In this document: positions 1 to 9,036 of the stretch, one piece after another
How positions within the stretch are numbered: the first letter of the stretch is position 1
Layout of the letters: each line of letters opens with the position of its first letter
Origin: Thioalkalivibrio sp. ALE14
GTDB taxonomy: Bacteria > Pseudomonadota > Gammaproteobacteria > Ectothiorhodospirales > Ectothiorhodospiraceae
DNA: 64,000 nt
Direction of reading: 5' to 3'
Assembly: GCF_000376845.1 (NCBI RefSeq)
Contig: NZ_AQXY01000029.1
Coordinates: 124,001-188,000 of the forward strand
Made by a program: the position numbers and the translations under genes
Notes under the pieces: model-generated
What the model saw: the letters and a program-made list of their open reading frames with translations, nothing else
Database searches by the model: none
What the model was told of the DNA's origin: nothing

Positions 1-2
1 TG

Positions 3-1562
3 ATTGTCCCGCTGGGCCAGCACATCGGCGAAGCGGCGGAGCCCTGCGTAGCGGTCGGCGACCACGTCACCAAGGGTCAGCGTATCGGCCAGTCCAAGGG
101 CTACATCGCCGCCCATGTGCACGCGCCCAGTTCCGGCGAAGTGGTCGAGATCGCCCCGCACGCCGTCCCCCACCCCTCCGGTCTCAGCGCCCCCTGCATC
201 GTCATCCAGACCGACGGCCAGGACGACTGGGGCGACAACCGCATGGAGCCGTGGCTCGACTGGGATACCCGCGATCCGCGCAGGCTGCGCCAGCGCATCC
301 GTGATGCCGGCATCGTCGGGCTGGGCGGGGCGGCGTTCCCCACCGCGGTCAAGCTGAACCCGCGTGCGGGCCAGCGCATCCACACCCTGATCGTGAACGG
401 CGCCGAGTGCGAACCCTACATCAGCGCCGACGACATGCTGCTGCGCACGGCCCCGGAGGCGGTCTTCGAGGGCATCCGGATCGTCGCCCATCTGCTGCGC
501 GTGGATCGGGTGCTGTTCGCGGTCGAGGACAACATGCCCGAGGCCATGCGGTCCCTGACCGAGAACCTCCCCGGCGAGCTGCGCGACCTGGTCCAGCTCG
601 TTTCGGTCCCCTCGCTCTATCCCACCGGCGGCGAGCGCCAGCTGATCAAGGTCCTGACCGGCCAGGAGGTCCCCAGTGGCGGCCTGCCGGCGGACCTCGG
701 CATGGTCTGCAACAATCCCGGCACCTTCAAGTCGGTCTGCGACGCCGTCATCCAGGGCCGCCCCTTGCTGTCGCGCATCGTCACCGTCACCGGGCCCGGC
801 GTGCAGCACTCTCGCAACGTCGAGGCCTTGCTCGGGACGCCCTTTGCCGACGTGATCGCCGCGACCGGTGGCTACGCCGAGGGCGTGGACCGCCTGGTGA
901 TGGGCGGCCCGATGATGGGCTTTGCGGTCCACGACGACGCGATCCCGGTGATCAAGGGCACCAACTGCCTGCTCGCCACCCGCCCCCAGGACACCCCGCC
1001 CCCGGGGCCGTTGATGCCCTGCATCCGCTGCGGCGAGTGTGCGGCCGTCTGCCCCGCCCAGCTGCTGCCACAGCAGCTCTACTGGCAGGCGAAGGCCAAG
1101 GATTTCGACGCGATTCAGGACTACGGCCTGTTCGACTGCATCGAATGCGGCTGCTGTGCGCATGTCTGTCCCAGCAATATCCCGCTGGTACAGTACTACC
1201 GCTACGCCAAGAACGAGATCTGGGCGCGGGAGAAGGAACGCCAGAAGTCGGACATCGCGCGCGAACGCTACGAGTTCCGCCAGGAACGCATCGAACGCGA
1301 GGAACGCGAGAAGGCCGAGCGCCTGGCCAAGAAGAAGGCTGCGGTCAAGAAGAAGGAAGGCGAGGAAGGTGGCGACAGCGACAAACAGGCCGCCATCCAG
1401 GCCGCGCTCGAGCGCTCCCGTGCGCGCAAGGCCGCCAGGGCCGGCGGTGCCACCGGAGATGACAAGTCCGAGTCCGCCGATACGGCCCCGACCGATACTG
1501 AAAACGACGCGGGAGCGGCCCGGTCCGGCGAATCCCATTCCACGGACACGGAAAGCCGCTGA
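3..1562 (+). CDS. rnfC: RnfC (RsxC), electron transport complex subunit C, 5' end cut by window edge
   Basis: Peripheral, NADH-side subunit of the membrane Rnf complex, which couples electron transfer between NADH and ferredoxin to Na+ or H+ translocation (family knowledge). The frame is open from base 3, so the true start lies upstream. The barrel-like N-terminal region is followed by the NADH/FMN-binding core and two ferredoxin-type 4Fe-4S motifs, CIRCGECAAVCP (nt 1020-1055) and CIECGCCAHVCP (nt 1137-1172). The last ~130 residues are a Lys/Glu/Arg-rich charged helix and acidic tail, the usual variable RnfC tail. Its stop overlaps the rnfD start by one base (TGATG). rnfA and rnfB are presumably upstream, outside the window. 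Confidence 0.95.
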   Translation: MVPLGQHIGEAAEPCVAVGDHVTKGQRIGQSKGYIAAHVHAPSSGEVVEIAPHAVPHPSGLSAPCIVIQTDGQDDWGDNRMEPWLDWDTRDPRRLRQRIRDAGIVGLGGAAFPTAVKLNPRAGQRIHTLIVNGAECEPYISADDMLLRTAPEAVFEGIRIVAHLLRVDRVLFAVEDNMPEAMRSLTENLPGELRDLVQLVSVPSLYPTGGERQLIKVLTGQEVPSGGLPADLGMVCNNPGTFKSVCDAVIQGRPLLSRIVTVTGPGVQHSRNVEALLGTPFADVIAATGGYAEGVDRLVMGGPMMGFAVHDDAIPVIKGTNCLLATRPQDTPPPGPLMPCIRCGECAAVCPAQLLPQQLYWQAKAKDFDAIQDYGLFDCIECGCCAHVCPSNIPLVQYYRYAKNEIWAREKERQKSDIARERYEFRQERIEREEREKAERLAKKKAAVKKKEGEEGGDSDKQAAIQAALERSRARKAARAGGATGDDKSESADTAPTDTENDAGAARSGESHSTDTESR

Positions 1563-2623
1563 TGCGCTTTCGCACCGAATCCTCCCCGCACATGATCCCG
1601 GCTCACTCCGTGGGCGGGGTGATGCAGCAGGTCCAGATGGCGCTGGTCCCGGGGACCCTGGCGATGGCCTGGTTCTTCGGCTGGGGCGTACTGGTCAATG
1701 TGGTCCTGGCCGTGCTGTTCGCCGTGGCCTTCGAGGCCGCGATCGTGGCCGCCCGCAAGCGCCCGGTCATGACCACCCTCGGCGACAACTCGGCCATCGT
1801 GACCGGCTGGCTGTTTGCCCTGGCCGTACCGCCACTGACCCCCATATGGGTGACCCTGATCGGCATCGCCTTTGCCATCATCGTGGCCAAGCACCTCTAT
1901 GGCGGGCTGGGCTACAACCCGTTCAATCCGGCCATGGTCGGCTACGTGGTCGTGCTGGTCTCCTTCCCGCGGGAGATGGCCCTGTGGCCCGCACCGGACA
2001 CCCTCTCCGACATGTCGCTGGGCCTTGGCCAGACATTGCAGACCGTCCTCACCGGCAGCCTGCCGGCCGCCATGGACTGGGACGCGATCACCCGCGCGAC
2101 GCCCCTGGACGCCATGCGCGAGGGCCTGGGCACCGGCCGCACGGTCAGCGAGATCACGGCAAGCCCGATGTTCGGCAGCTTCAGCGAGAGCAGCTGGGAG
2201 TGGATCGGCAACTTCTTCCTGCTCGGCGGGCTGTACCTGCTGTTCCGGCGCATTATCCACTGGCATATCCCGGTCGCCGTCATCCTGGGCGTGGCGATCC
2301 CGGCCGGCTTCTTCTGGATCCTGGACCCGGATTCCTTCGCCTCCCCCGCATTCCACGTCTTCAGCGGGGCGGTGATCATCGGCGCTTTCTTCATCGCCAC
2401 CGACCCGGTCTCCGCCTCTACCACCCCCCTGGGGCGCATCCTCTACGGGGCCGGCATCGGCTTGTTGATCTTCGTGATCCGCACCTGGGGCGGCTATCCC
2501 GACGCGGTCGCCTTCGCCGTGCTGCTGATGAACATGGTCGCCCCGACCCTGGACCACCTGACGCGCCCGCGCATCTTCGGCCGCTCGCGCCGCGGCCCGC
2601 CGCCGGGGGACGGGCATGCTTGA
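1562..2623 (+). CDS. rnfD: RnfD (RsxD), membrane subunit D of the Rnf complex
   Basis: Integral membrane subunit carrying covalently bound FMN in the Rnf complex (family knowledge). The 353-residue protein is made of about ten hydrophobic segments and has the expected family length. The conserved FFIATDPVSASTT stretch (about residues 276-288) lies in the region associated with flavinylation. The first residues (MRFRTESSPHMIP) resemble the short cytoplasmic N-terminus of RnfD. It is translationally coupled on both sides: a one-base overlap with rnfC and an 8-base overlap with rnfG. Confidence 0.95.
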   Translation: MRFRTESSPHMIPAHSVGGVMQQVQMALVPGTLAMAWFFGWGVLVNVVLAVLFAVAFEAAIVAARKRPVMTTLGDNSAIVTGWLFALAVPPLTPIWVTLIGIAFAIIVAKHLYGGLGYNPFNPAMVGYVVVLVSFPREMALWPAPDTLSDMSLGLGQTLQTVLTGSLPAAMDWDAITRATPLDAMREGLGTGRTVSEITASPMFGSFSESSWEWIGNFFLLGGLYLLFRRIIHWHIPVAVILGVAIPAGFFWILDPDSFASPAFHVFSGAVIIGAFFIATDPVSASTTPLGRILYGAGIGLLIFVIRTWGGYPDAVAFAVLLMNMVAPTLDHLTRPRIFGRSRRGPPPGDGHA

Positions 2624-3311
2624 CCTGAAGCCCCGCGACATCCTGCTGGCCACCGCCCTGCTCGCCGGCTTTGCCGCCGCCGGGGCAGGGATCGTCGCCC
2701 TGGTCCAGAACGCCACCGAGGCGCGTATCGAGGACAACCGCATGGCGGTCAACCGCAACCGCATTGCGGAGCTGACCGGGGAACTCGACTACCGCAACGA
2801 TCCCGTCCACGACACCGCCAACCTGAGCCATGAACTGCTGGGCGGCGACCACCTGCCCGCCTGGTTCGCCCGCGATGCGGACGGCGATGTGGTCGGCATC
2901 GTCTTCTCGGCGGTTGCCCCGGACGGCTACAGTGGCGACATTCACCTGCTGATCGGCTTGGACCGGAACGGCGAACTCCAGGGCGTGCGCGTCTCCGCGC
3001 ATCGCGAGACGCCCGGGCTGGGGGATGCCATCGAGGCCGAGCGCTCCGACTGGATCCACGGCTTCGACGGCCGCTCGCTGGGCAACCCGCCGGCCGAGGA
3101 CTGGCGGGTGCGCAAGGACGGCGGCGTCTTCGACCAGTTCACCGGGGCCACCATCACCCCGCGTGCGGTGGTTCGCGCCGTCTACCGCACCCTGAAATAC
3201 TTCGACCAACACCGCGACGAACTGCTGGCCACCCGGCCCGACGCCAGCGGCTCCGTAGTGGAACCGCTCCCGCAGGCCGAAGCCAGCGGGGATGACGAGG
3301 CAAGCCGATGA
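2616..3311 (+). CDS. rnfG: RnfG (RsxG), FMN-binding periplasmic subunit G
   Basis: Membrane-anchored subunit whose periplasmic FMN-binding domain carries covalently attached FMN (family knowledge). One N-terminal membrane helix (about residues 9-28) is followed by a soluble domain. The flavinylation motif reads F-T-G-A-T at residues 175-179, making Thr179 the expected FMN attachment residue. At 231 residues it is slightly longer than the E. coli protein because of an acidic C-terminal tail. The start overlaps rnfD by 8 bases and the stop overlaps the rnfE start (ATGA), so translation is coupled. Confidence 0.95.
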   Translation: MLDLKPRDILLATALLAGFAAAGAGIVALVQNATEARIEDNRMAVNRNRIAELTGELDYRNDPVHDTANLSHELLGGDHLPAWFARDADGDVVGIVFSAVAPDGYSGDIHLLIGLDRNGELQGVRVSAHRETPGLGDAIEAERSDWIHGFDGRSLGNPPAEDWRVRKDGGVFDQFTGATITPRAVVRAVYRTLKYFDQHRDELLATRPDASGSVVEPLPQAEASGDDEASR

Positions 3312-4009
3312 ACCCGACCCTGACCGACATCATTCGCGACGGCCTGTGGCACAACAACCCCGGGCTGGTGCAGCTGCTGGGCCTGTGCCCGCTGCTGGCC
3401 ATCTCCGGCACCATGGTCAACGCGATCGGCCTCGGCATTGCGACCACCCTGACCCTGCTGCTGTCCAACGTGCTGGTCTCGCTGATCCGCAACCACGCGC
3501 GTCCGGAGATCCGCATCCCGGTGTACGTGCTGATTATCGCGTCCATCGTCACCGCGATCGAGCTGGCCATGAACGCCTGGTTCCACGGGCTGTACCTGAT
3601 CCTCGGGATCTTCATCCCGCTGATCGTGACCAACTGCGCCATTATTGGCCGCGCCGAGGCCTTTGCCTCGCGCAATTCGGTCCCGCGCGCGGCGCTCGAC
3701 GGGCTGATGATGGGGCTGGGCTTCACCGGCGTTCTGATCGCCCTGGGCGCCCTTCGCGAGGTCCTCGGCCAGGGCACCCTGATGGCCAATGCGCACCTGC
3801 TGTTCGGCGAGTGGGGGCACGGGATGACCCTGCAGCTCTACCCGTCCGAGCACGGCTTCCTGCTGGCCCTGCTGCCACCGGGCGCCTTCATGGCCATGGG
3901 CCTGCTGATCGCCGCCAAGAACTGGATCGACAGCCAGTTCGAAGCCGAACCCGCGCCCAGTGCCGACGAGAGCGCCACCGAATCCGAAACCGCCCCGGAC
4001 AACGCCTGA
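3308..4009 (+). CDS. rnfE: RnfE (RsxE), membrane subunit E of the Rnf complex
   Basis: Integral membrane subunit paired with RnfA in the ion-translocating core (family knowledge). The 233-residue protein has six hydrophobic helices and the conserved opening with [20 protein letters not shown]. The stretch with [17 protein letters not shown] (about residues 107-123) is the usual cysteine-containing signature shared by RnfA/RnfE. An acidic tail of about 25 residues follows the last helix. The ATG overlaps the rnfG stop. In E. coli rnfE is followed directly by nth; here another gene is inserted first. Confidence 0.95.
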   Translation: MNPTLTDIIRDGLWHNNPGLVQLLGLCPLLAISGTMVNAIGLGIATTLTLLLSNVLVSLIRNHARPEIRIPVYVLIIASIVTAIELAMNAWFHGLYLILGIFIPLIVTNCAIIGRAEAFASRNSVPRAALDGLMMGLGFTGVLIALGALREVLGQGTLMANAHLLFGEWGHGMTLQLYPSEHGFLLALLPPGAFMAMGLLIAAKNWIDSQFEAEPAPSADESATESETAPDNA

Positions 4010-4117
4010 ACCCGACCGGCCTTGATTCCTGGCCGTCAGCCGGTAAACTTCCGGCGCCACGAATTCGTTCTACCGGGGCCGCACGCCCCGGACACTCAAA
4101 CGTCCCAGGAGATTGGC

Positions 4118-4555
4118 ATGGCTGGACATTTCCCGTTTGCTGGCAAGCGCGGCACGCGCTACGGCCTCGCCCCGCGCGGCACGATCGCCGCCTTTTTCGA
4201 GAACCACGGGTTCAACGACGACCTGCAGGAGAAGTACTACAAGTGGTGGTACGACTTCGCCAAGGACTTCGTCGAGAAGGACAGCGACCTGTCCTACACC
4301 ATGATCCGCAAGTTCGACAGCTACCCGATGGGGACCCACGCCCATCACGCGTTCCACCTGAACGACAAGTACTGGCCGAGCTGCCTGGACGAGCTGGGTT
4401 CGTTCATCCGGGATGTCATCTTCCCGAAGATGGACGAGAAAGCGATGCACGATCTCGAAGAGAAGCACTCCAAGCTGATCAAGGATCTGGAGAAGGAAGC
4501 CGAGTCCAACCCGCGCGACGCCGCGCCGGATGTCGGTCTTTTCCGCCACGTCTGA
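4118..4555 (+). CDS. conserved-looking hypothetical protein, function unknown
   Basis: A 145-residue soluble protein that I do not recognise. The start at 4118 is chosen because AGGAG (4107-4111) precedes it at good spacing, although the frame stays open further upstream. The protein is rich in aromatic and charged residues (KYYKWWYDFAKDF, then DSYPMGTHAHHAFHLNDKYW), with several histidines in the middle third and a long amphipathic Lys/Glu helix near the C-terminus. No signal peptide or membrane segment is visible. It lies between rnfE and nth, neighbours in E. coli, and is followed by a strong terminator hairpin, so it probably closes the rnf transcript. Confidence 0.8.
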   Translation: MAGHFPFAGKRGTRYGLAPRGTIAAFFENHGFNDDLQEKYYKWWYDFAKDFVEKDSDLSYTMIRKFDSYPMGTHAHHAFHLNDKYWPSCLDELGSFIRDVIFPKMDEKAMHDLEEKHSKLIKDLEKEAESNPRDAAPDVGLFRHV

Positions 4556-4576
4556 GCAACGCCGTTACGCGAGTTG

Positions 4577-4606
4577 CCGGCCCCGCGACGCGGGGCCGGT
4601 TTGTTT
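4577..4606 (+). terminator. Rho-independent terminator after the gene at 4118-4555
   Basis: A perfect 9-bp GC stem (4577-4585 with 4591-4599), a 5-base loop and then TTGTTT form an intrinsic terminator 22 bases after the stop codon. It ends the rnf-linked transcript and argues against an upstream start for nth inside this hairpin. Confidence 0.8.
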
Positions 4607-4621
4607 GGAGCTCCCGCATTC

Positions 4622-5269
4622 ATGAACGCCGCGAAGCGTGAAGCCATCTTCGAGCGCCTGAAGGCGGCGAACCCCGAGCCGACGACCGAGCTCGACTACG
4701 CCACCCCGTTCGAACTGCTGATCGCGGTCATCCTGTCGGCCCAGGCCACGGATGTCGGCGTCAACAAGGCCACGCGCCGCCTCTACCCGGTCGCCAACAC
4801 GCCCGAGGCGATCCTCGAGCTGGGCCTCGACGGCCTCAAGGAACACATCAAGACCATCGGCCTGTATAACGCCAAGGCCGAGAACGTAATGAAGACCTGC
4901 CGCATGCTGGTCGAGCGCCACGGCGGCGAGGTCCCCCGTGACCGCGAATCGCTGGAGGCCCTGCCCGGCGTCGGGCGCAAGACCGCGAACGTCATCCTCA
5001 ACACCGCCTTCGGCGTCCCCACCATCGCGGTGGACACCCACATCTTCCGGGTCGCCAACCGCACCGGCCTGGCCCCGGGCAAGACGGTGCTGGAGGTGGA
5101 GAAGCGCCTGATGCGCCTGACCCCGAAGGCCTACTTGCAGGATGCCCATCACTGGCTGATCCTGCATGGGCGCTACGTCTGCAAGGCGCGCAAGCCGGAG
5201 TGCTGGCGCTGCCCCATCGCCGACCTGTGCGAATACAAGGCCAAGACCCCGCCGCCCGCCGGCATCTGA
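4622..5269 (+). CDS. nth: Nth, endonuclease III
   Basis: Bifunctional DNA glycosylase/AP lyase that removes oxidised pyrimidines in base excision repair. With the start at ATG 4622 the protein is 215 residues and aligns with E. coli Nth without gaps at the key residues: catalytic Lys120 in LPGVGRKTAN, Asp138 in VDTH, and the 4Fe-4S ligands Cys187, Cys194, Cys197 and Cys203 (C-x6-C-x2-C-x5-C). GGAG lies at 4607-4610. An upstream in-frame TTG (4574) would place the start inside the preceding terminator and is rejected. The link to rnf is the same as in enterobacteria. Confidence 0.97.
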   Translation: MNAAKREAIFERLKAANPEPTTELDYATPFELLIAVILSAQATDVGVNKATRRLYPVANTPEAILELGLDGLKEHIKTIGLYNAKAENVMKTCRMLVERHGGEVPRDRESLEALPGVGRKTANVILNTAFGVPTIAVDTHIFRVANRTGLAPGKTVLEVEKRLMRLTPKAYLQDAHHWLILHGRYVCKARKPECWRCPIADLCEYKAKTPPPAGI

Positions 5270-5298
5270 ACGAACCGATCCCCTTCAAGGAACATCCC

Positions 5299-5724
5299 AT
5301 GTACGGCAATCGCGACCAGATCCGCACCCAGTTCGTCGACGCCTGGCAGAAGGCCCAGGCCGGCGAGCCCCTGACCGATCTGGAACAGCAGCTGGTGGAC
5401 GTGATCTCGGAACACCCTGAATACCACGAGTACCTGAAGGACCGCGAGACCGCGCTGACCGGCGAGTTCCCGCCCGAACTCGGCACCTCCAATCCCTTCC
5501 TGCACATGGCGATGCACCTGAGCCTGCGCGACCAGGCCCGCACCGACCGCCCGGCCGGGATCCGCGACCTGCACCAGGGGCTGTGCGCCCGCTTCGGCGT
5601 GATGGACGCCGAGCACCGGATGATGGAATGCCTCGGCCAGACCCTGTGGGAGGCCCAGCGCAGCAACGCCGCGCCGGACGAAAACGCCTACCTCGAGTGC
5701 CTCAAGCGCCTGGCGTCGCGCTAG
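5299..5724 (+). CDS. DUF1841 family protein
   Basis: A 141-residue soluble protein matching the DUF1841 family of proteobacteria, function unknown. Family hallmarks are the N-terminal MYGNRDQIRTQFVDAW, the central ELGTSNPFLHMAMHLSLRDQ and the RMMECLGQTLWEAQRS helix near the C-terminus. Start 5299 is chosen from the conserved N-terminus, with AAGGA about nine bases upstream. It follows nth by 29 bases on the same strand and may be co-transcribed. No signal peptide or membrane segment is present. Confidence 0.88.
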   Translation: MYGNRDQIRTQFVDAWQKAQAGEPLTDLEQQLVDVISEHPEYHEYLKDRETALTGEFPPELGTSNPFLHMAMHLSLRDQARTDRPAGIRDLHQGLCARFGVMDAEHRMMECLGQTLWEAQRSNAAPDENAYLECLKRLASR

Positions 5725-5803
5725 CCTCGCGCTCGACCGCCACCGGTGGCCGATCCAGACCCCAGCGATCCAGCAACAACCTCTAGCGCGACCCGCAACC
5801 GGT

Positions 5804-6295
5804 TCATTGCGCCGAACCGAACAACCGCTGCCACCAGCGCCGGCGGCTACCGGTGGGCGGCACGGCCACTTCCAGGTCCACCGGCGGGACCCGCGAGACG
5901 ACCCAGCCCGGCAGCACGCGCAGGCCGGACGAGCCGCAGCTCGAGCCGAGATTGTTGGGGTCGAAGATCTTCAGGAATTCGGGGTTTTCGCGATCGTCGA
6001 CATAGACGATCCCGCAGTAATCCTCGTCATGGTCGCGGCGCAGCAGGGCATCGACCTCGTCAACAAAGCGCAGGAACGTCTCTTTTGGCGCCGGCCGGGT
6101 CGGCACGGCATCGCCCACGGCGTAGACATACCAGCCATCATCCGCATCCTCACGCAGACGTGCCCACAGCGCGTCCAGCTGTTCCCAGTACAGGATGCCG
6201 GTAGACCCGGCCTCGAAGCGTTGCAGAAAGTCGGGCTCGGGGTGTTCTTGCACGGTGGGCATGGAGTCGTTTCCGGAGTTCGCCAGCGAATCCAT
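5804..6295 (-). CDS. hypothetical protein with C-terminal IFDPNNLG-SSCGSSG motif
   Basis: A 163-residue soluble acidic protein I cannot assign. The first two thirds are acidic and aromatic (DADDGWYVYAVGD, RDHDEDYCGIVYVDD). They are followed by LKIFDPNNLGSSCGSSG and a Pro/Val-rich stretch (LPGWVVSRVPPVDLEV), ending in a basic Arg/Trp cluster. Two starts are possible: ATG at 6295, or ATG at 6262 preceded by GGAA. It is convergent with the DUF1841 gene and divergent from the SRPBCC gene. Codon usage is typical of the neighbourhood, so it is probably real. Confidence 0.75.
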   Translation of the reverse strand: MDSLANSGNDSMPTVQEHPEPDFLQRFEAGSTGILYWEQLDALWARLREDADDGWYVYAVGDAVPTRPAPKETFLRFVDEVDALLRRDHDEDYCGIVYVDDRENPEFLKIFDPNNLGSSCGSSGLRVLPGWVVSRVPPVDLEVAVPPTGSRRRWWQRLFGSAQ

Positions 6296-6477
6296 TCATC
6301 CTAGGGGAAACGCGGATCAATGTGCAGGCATGGCATGGCGACGGGATCGCCCCGCCCGCCCGGGCCGGCGGCGCCCAAAAATCCCGGATCGCTCTTGCAG
6401 GGAACCCCGGAAAGCCGCGAGGCTCTCAGGGAGAGACGGCTTGCCCCTCACCACCTGCCAGCGAAGACGATGCCGCC

Positions 6478-6909
6478 ATGCGAACCATCCGCCATACCAC
6501 CTCCCTGCGCGCCGAACCGGACCGGGTCTTCGAGCTGCTGAGCCACGTCCCCAATTTCGTGGAGCTGTGCGACCACGTGGAGCATATCGAATGTCTCGGG
6601 GACGATTGCTACCGCTGGACCGTTCGGGCCGCCGGGATGCGCATGGACTTCGACGTCGAGGTTTGCAGCGCCATCGCCCCCGAGCACTTCGCCTGGCGCT
6701 CCATCCGGGGCATCCACAACCGTGGCAGCTACCGGCTGAGCCCCGACGGCGAGGGCCACACACGGGTGGAATTCGAGCTGGAGTACAAGCTGAACCCGTT
6801 CCTGGATGCCGCCGTCCGCCGCGCGGCCCAGTCCCTTGTGGAGCGGGTCTCCGGCCAGTTGATGACCCGCGCCCAGCAGCGACTCGACGCCGAGTCGGCG
6901 CGCCCCTGA
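6478..6909 (+). CDS. SRPBCC (START/Coq10-like) superfamily protein
   Basis: A 143-residue protein with the layout of SRPBCC helix-grip proteins: an N-terminal strand (MRTIRHTTSLRAEPDRVFEL) giving helix 1, a beta-rich middle with YRWTVRAAGMRMDFDVEV and HFAWRSI, and a long C-terminal helix starting at NPFLDAAVRRAAQSLV. Such folds bind hydrophobic ligands; the ligand here is unknown. The start at 6478 matches the first strand, though no strong ribosome-binding site precedes it. It is convergent with the yihY-like gene 6 bases away. Confidence 0.8.
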   Translation: MRTIRHTTSLRAEPDRVFELLSHVPNFVELCDHVEHIECLGDDCYRWTVRAAGMRMDFDVEVCSAIAPEHFAWRSIRGIHNRGSYRLSPDGEGHTRVEFELEYKLNPFLDAAVRRAAQSLVERVSGQLMTRAQQRLDAESARP

Positions 6910-6915
6910 ACGACT

Positions 6916-8283
6916 TCAGGCCGAGCCGGCGACCGGTTCGGGGTCAGGCGCGACATTCAGCAGGTCACGCAGGGTGCGCCCGTCCAGGCGCTCGCGGCGC
7001 GCGGAATCGACCTCCTTCAGGGTCGTTTCCACCGCGGTACTGCCGCGCAGGCGGCGGATGGCGTGGTCATCGGTATCCTCGCGCAGGGCCTCCAGGATCT
7101 CCTCCACGCGGATGGCATCGAGATCCCGCGCCGGCACCAGGTGCTGCCCGTCCTCCCCCGCCTTCAGCAGCAACCCGGCCTCTTCCAGCCGCCGCGCTGC
7201 AGCCCCCAGGGCATTGCCCGGCACCGCCAGTGCGCCGGCGACCTCATCCAGCGTGGGCGCCGGATGGCCGTCATGGAAGCGCTGGCCCACCTGCTGCATC
7301 AGGTGCAGGCCCATGCGCTCGCGCGCCGCACCGGACAGGCGCAGACGATGACCGCGCACATTCATGTATTCCGGGTGCTGGACGAAGAAGGCGACATTCG
7401 CCCCGATCAGCAGGATCAGCCAGGCGAGGTAGATCCAGATCAGCAGCATGATCATGATCGCGAAACTGGAGTAGATCGCCGCGTAGCGAGTGGAGCCCGC
7501 CACCATGTTGGCGAACACCCAGCCCACGCTCTGCCACAGGAACCCCGCGACCACCGCGCCGATCAGCGCCGGGAGGATCTTCACCCGGGTGTTCGGCACG
7601 AACACGTAGATAAAGGCAAACGCGGCAATGATCAGGAAGTACGGCGCCAGCCGCGAGATCTGGGTGATCAGCATGCCGAAGGGCTCGACCCCGGCAATCG
7701 CCTGCATCGCGGCCGACGACATCACCGTGGCGGTCAGCCCCAGGGCCGAGACCACCAGCACGGGACCGATCAGGATCACCGACAGGTAATTGGAGAAGCG
7801 CTGGGCCAGGCTGCGGCTGTTCTCCACCCGCCAGATGGTGTTGAAGGCCAGCTCGATCTTCTGCACCAGCGCGATGACCGTGTACACGAGGAACAGCAGG
7901 CCCACGAAGCCGAGCACGCCCACGCGCATGTTGTCGACGAAGTCGAGCACGTTGTGGGCGATCTCCACCCCCTGCTCGCCCAGGGGCTCGAGCACGCCCA
8001 GCAGGAACGGCTCCACCGCGTTGTGGGCGCCGAAGGCCTTGAGCACCGAGAACGACAGCGCCAGCAAAGGCACCATGGACAGCAGCGTGGTGTAGACCAG
8101 GCTCATCGCGCGCAGCGTGAGCTGGCCCTCGGCGACCTCGCGCACCAGACCGAACAGCCCCCGCACGATCCCCAGCGGCACCGCCTTCCACCATGGAAGA
8201 GCCGACAGGTCGGTGTCATTGACCAGTTCGGTCAGCTGACGGCGCCGGGCGTCCAGGCGTTCGGCCCAGGCTAGCCCCGCCAC
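6916..8283 (-). CDS. YihY/BrkB-family inner membrane protein
   Basis: A 455-residue polytopic protein of the YihY/virulence factor BrkB family (older name 'ribonuclease BN', now considered a misassignment). The family signature is visible at LTLRAMSLVYTTLLSMVPLLAL (split here by family convention; about residues 55-76), followed by five further hydrophobic segments, including the YSSFAIMIMLLIWIYLAWL helix. A cytoplasmic C-terminal region (about residues 310-455) looks like a winged-helix domain (TLDEVAGALAVPGNALGAAA), as in the longer members of the family. The molecular function of the family is not established. Confidence 0.9.
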   Translation of the reverse strand: MAGLAWAERLDARRRQLTELVNDTDLSALPWWKAVPLGIVRGLFGLVREVAEGQLTLRAMSLVYTTLLSMVPLLALSFSVLKAFGAHNAVEPFLLGVLEPLGEQGVEIAHNVLDFVDNMRVGVLGFVGLLFLVYTVIALVQKIELAFNTIWRVENSRSLAQRFSNYLSVILIGPVLVVSALGLTATVMSSAAMQAIAGVEPFGMLITQISRLAPYFLIIAAFAFIYVFVPNTRVKILPALIGAVVAGFLWQSVGWVFANMVAGSTRYAAIYSSFAIMIMLLIWIYLAWLILLIGANVAFFVQHPEYMNVRGHRLRLSGAARERMGLHLMQQVGQRFHDGHPAPTLDEVAGALAVPGNALGAAARRLEEAGLLLKAGEDGQHLVPARDLDAIRVEEILEALREDTDDHAIRRLRGSTAVETTLKEVDSARRERLDGRTLRDLLNVAPDPEPVAGSA

Positions 8284-8321
8284 GCATCACTCCCGCAAAT
8301 CGGACGCCTCCTCACGCGGCC

Positions 8322-8948
8322 CTACTTCTGCTGCCACTGGCCGTTGCGGTCCTGGTACCAGTAACCCGCGGGGGCTTCCTCTACCCAGACCCGGGCGAAG
8401 GTCTCGCGGATCTGGCGTTCCCAGTCCGGGCGGTCGTTGGCGCGGGCGATCTCGCGGTAGAGCGAATCACGGTCCGAGTTCTCCTCGCTGATCAGCCGCT
8501 GCACGGTGCTGCGATCCCGCAGCGGCACATCCGAGAGGTCGCGGATTACCACGTCGGCGTTGTTGCCGAAACCGATCGCCCCACTGCGGAAATGCGGCGC
8601 CAGCTGCGGCGCCCGCTCGCGCATCGAGGCCCGGATCCGGTTGATGGCCGGGGTCTCGATCTGCAGGTCCGGGCTCTGGGCGGCGGCCGGGCTCACCAGG
8701 CGTTCCAGCACCCACGCCAGGGCGGGGGTGGCGCCCGCGCTGCCGGCGTGACGCGGCTGCGCCGGCAGCTGCGCCCCGGACTCGGACTCCGGCGCCGCCT
8801 CGGCATCCGGAAGCTGCAACGCGTCTCGCACAATGGCGCGCGCCGCCTCCTCCGCCGCGGCAGTCGGGAAATAGATATTGATGGTCACGCAGCCGGCCAT
8901 CAGGGCCAACACCAGCGCCAGTCCCGGAACACTCCACAAAGCCTTCAT
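8322..8948 (-). CDS. ydbL: YdbL-family (DUF1318) lipoprotein
   Basis: Envelope protein of the YdbL/DUF1318 family. ATG 8948 is preferred over more upstream ATGs because it gives a compact lipoprotein signal (MKALWSVPGLALVLALMAGC) with Cys20 as the lipidation site, and AAGGG lies upstream. After the cysteine comes VTINIYFPTAAAEEAARAIV, then a Pro/Glu-rich linker. The DUF1318 core follows, with INRIRASMRERAPQL and ending GYWYQDRNGQWQQK, which matches the NGQW ending of E. coli YdbL. It lies 88 bases downstream of ydbH. In E. coli the order is ydbH-ynbE-ydbL; no separate ynbE fits in this gap. Confidence 0.85.
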   Translation of the reverse strand: MKALWSVPGLALVLALMAGCVTINIYFPTAAAEEAARAIVRDALQLPDAEAAPESESGAQLPAQPRHAGSAGATPALAWVLERLVSPAAAQSPDLQIETPAINRIRASMRERAPQLAPHFRSGAIGFGNNADVVIRDLSDVPLRDRSTVQRLISEENSDRDSLYREIARANDRPDWERQIRETFARVWVEEAPAGYWYQDRNGQWQQK

Positions 8949-9036
8949 GCCTGTCATCCCTTGTTCGGGCGGGTCCATCCCGCATGTGCCCAATCTACAC
9001 CATGATGCTGAATGGCAACCAAACGCGGCCCCGTCA

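Noticed and set aside
1268-2764. A 498-codon open frame on the minus strand across rnfC-rnfD
   Set aside because: Antisense to clear rnf genes; His/Gln/Gly/Arg-biased composition typical of GC-rich shadow frames, no recognisable domain.
4574-4621. Upstream TTG start for nth
   Set aside because: It lies inside the terminator hairpin, and the added residues are absent from the Nth family.
6916-8283. Ribonuclease BN as the function of the YihY-family gene
   Set aside because: The old name is a historical misassignment; the protein is an integral membrane protein with no nuclease motif.
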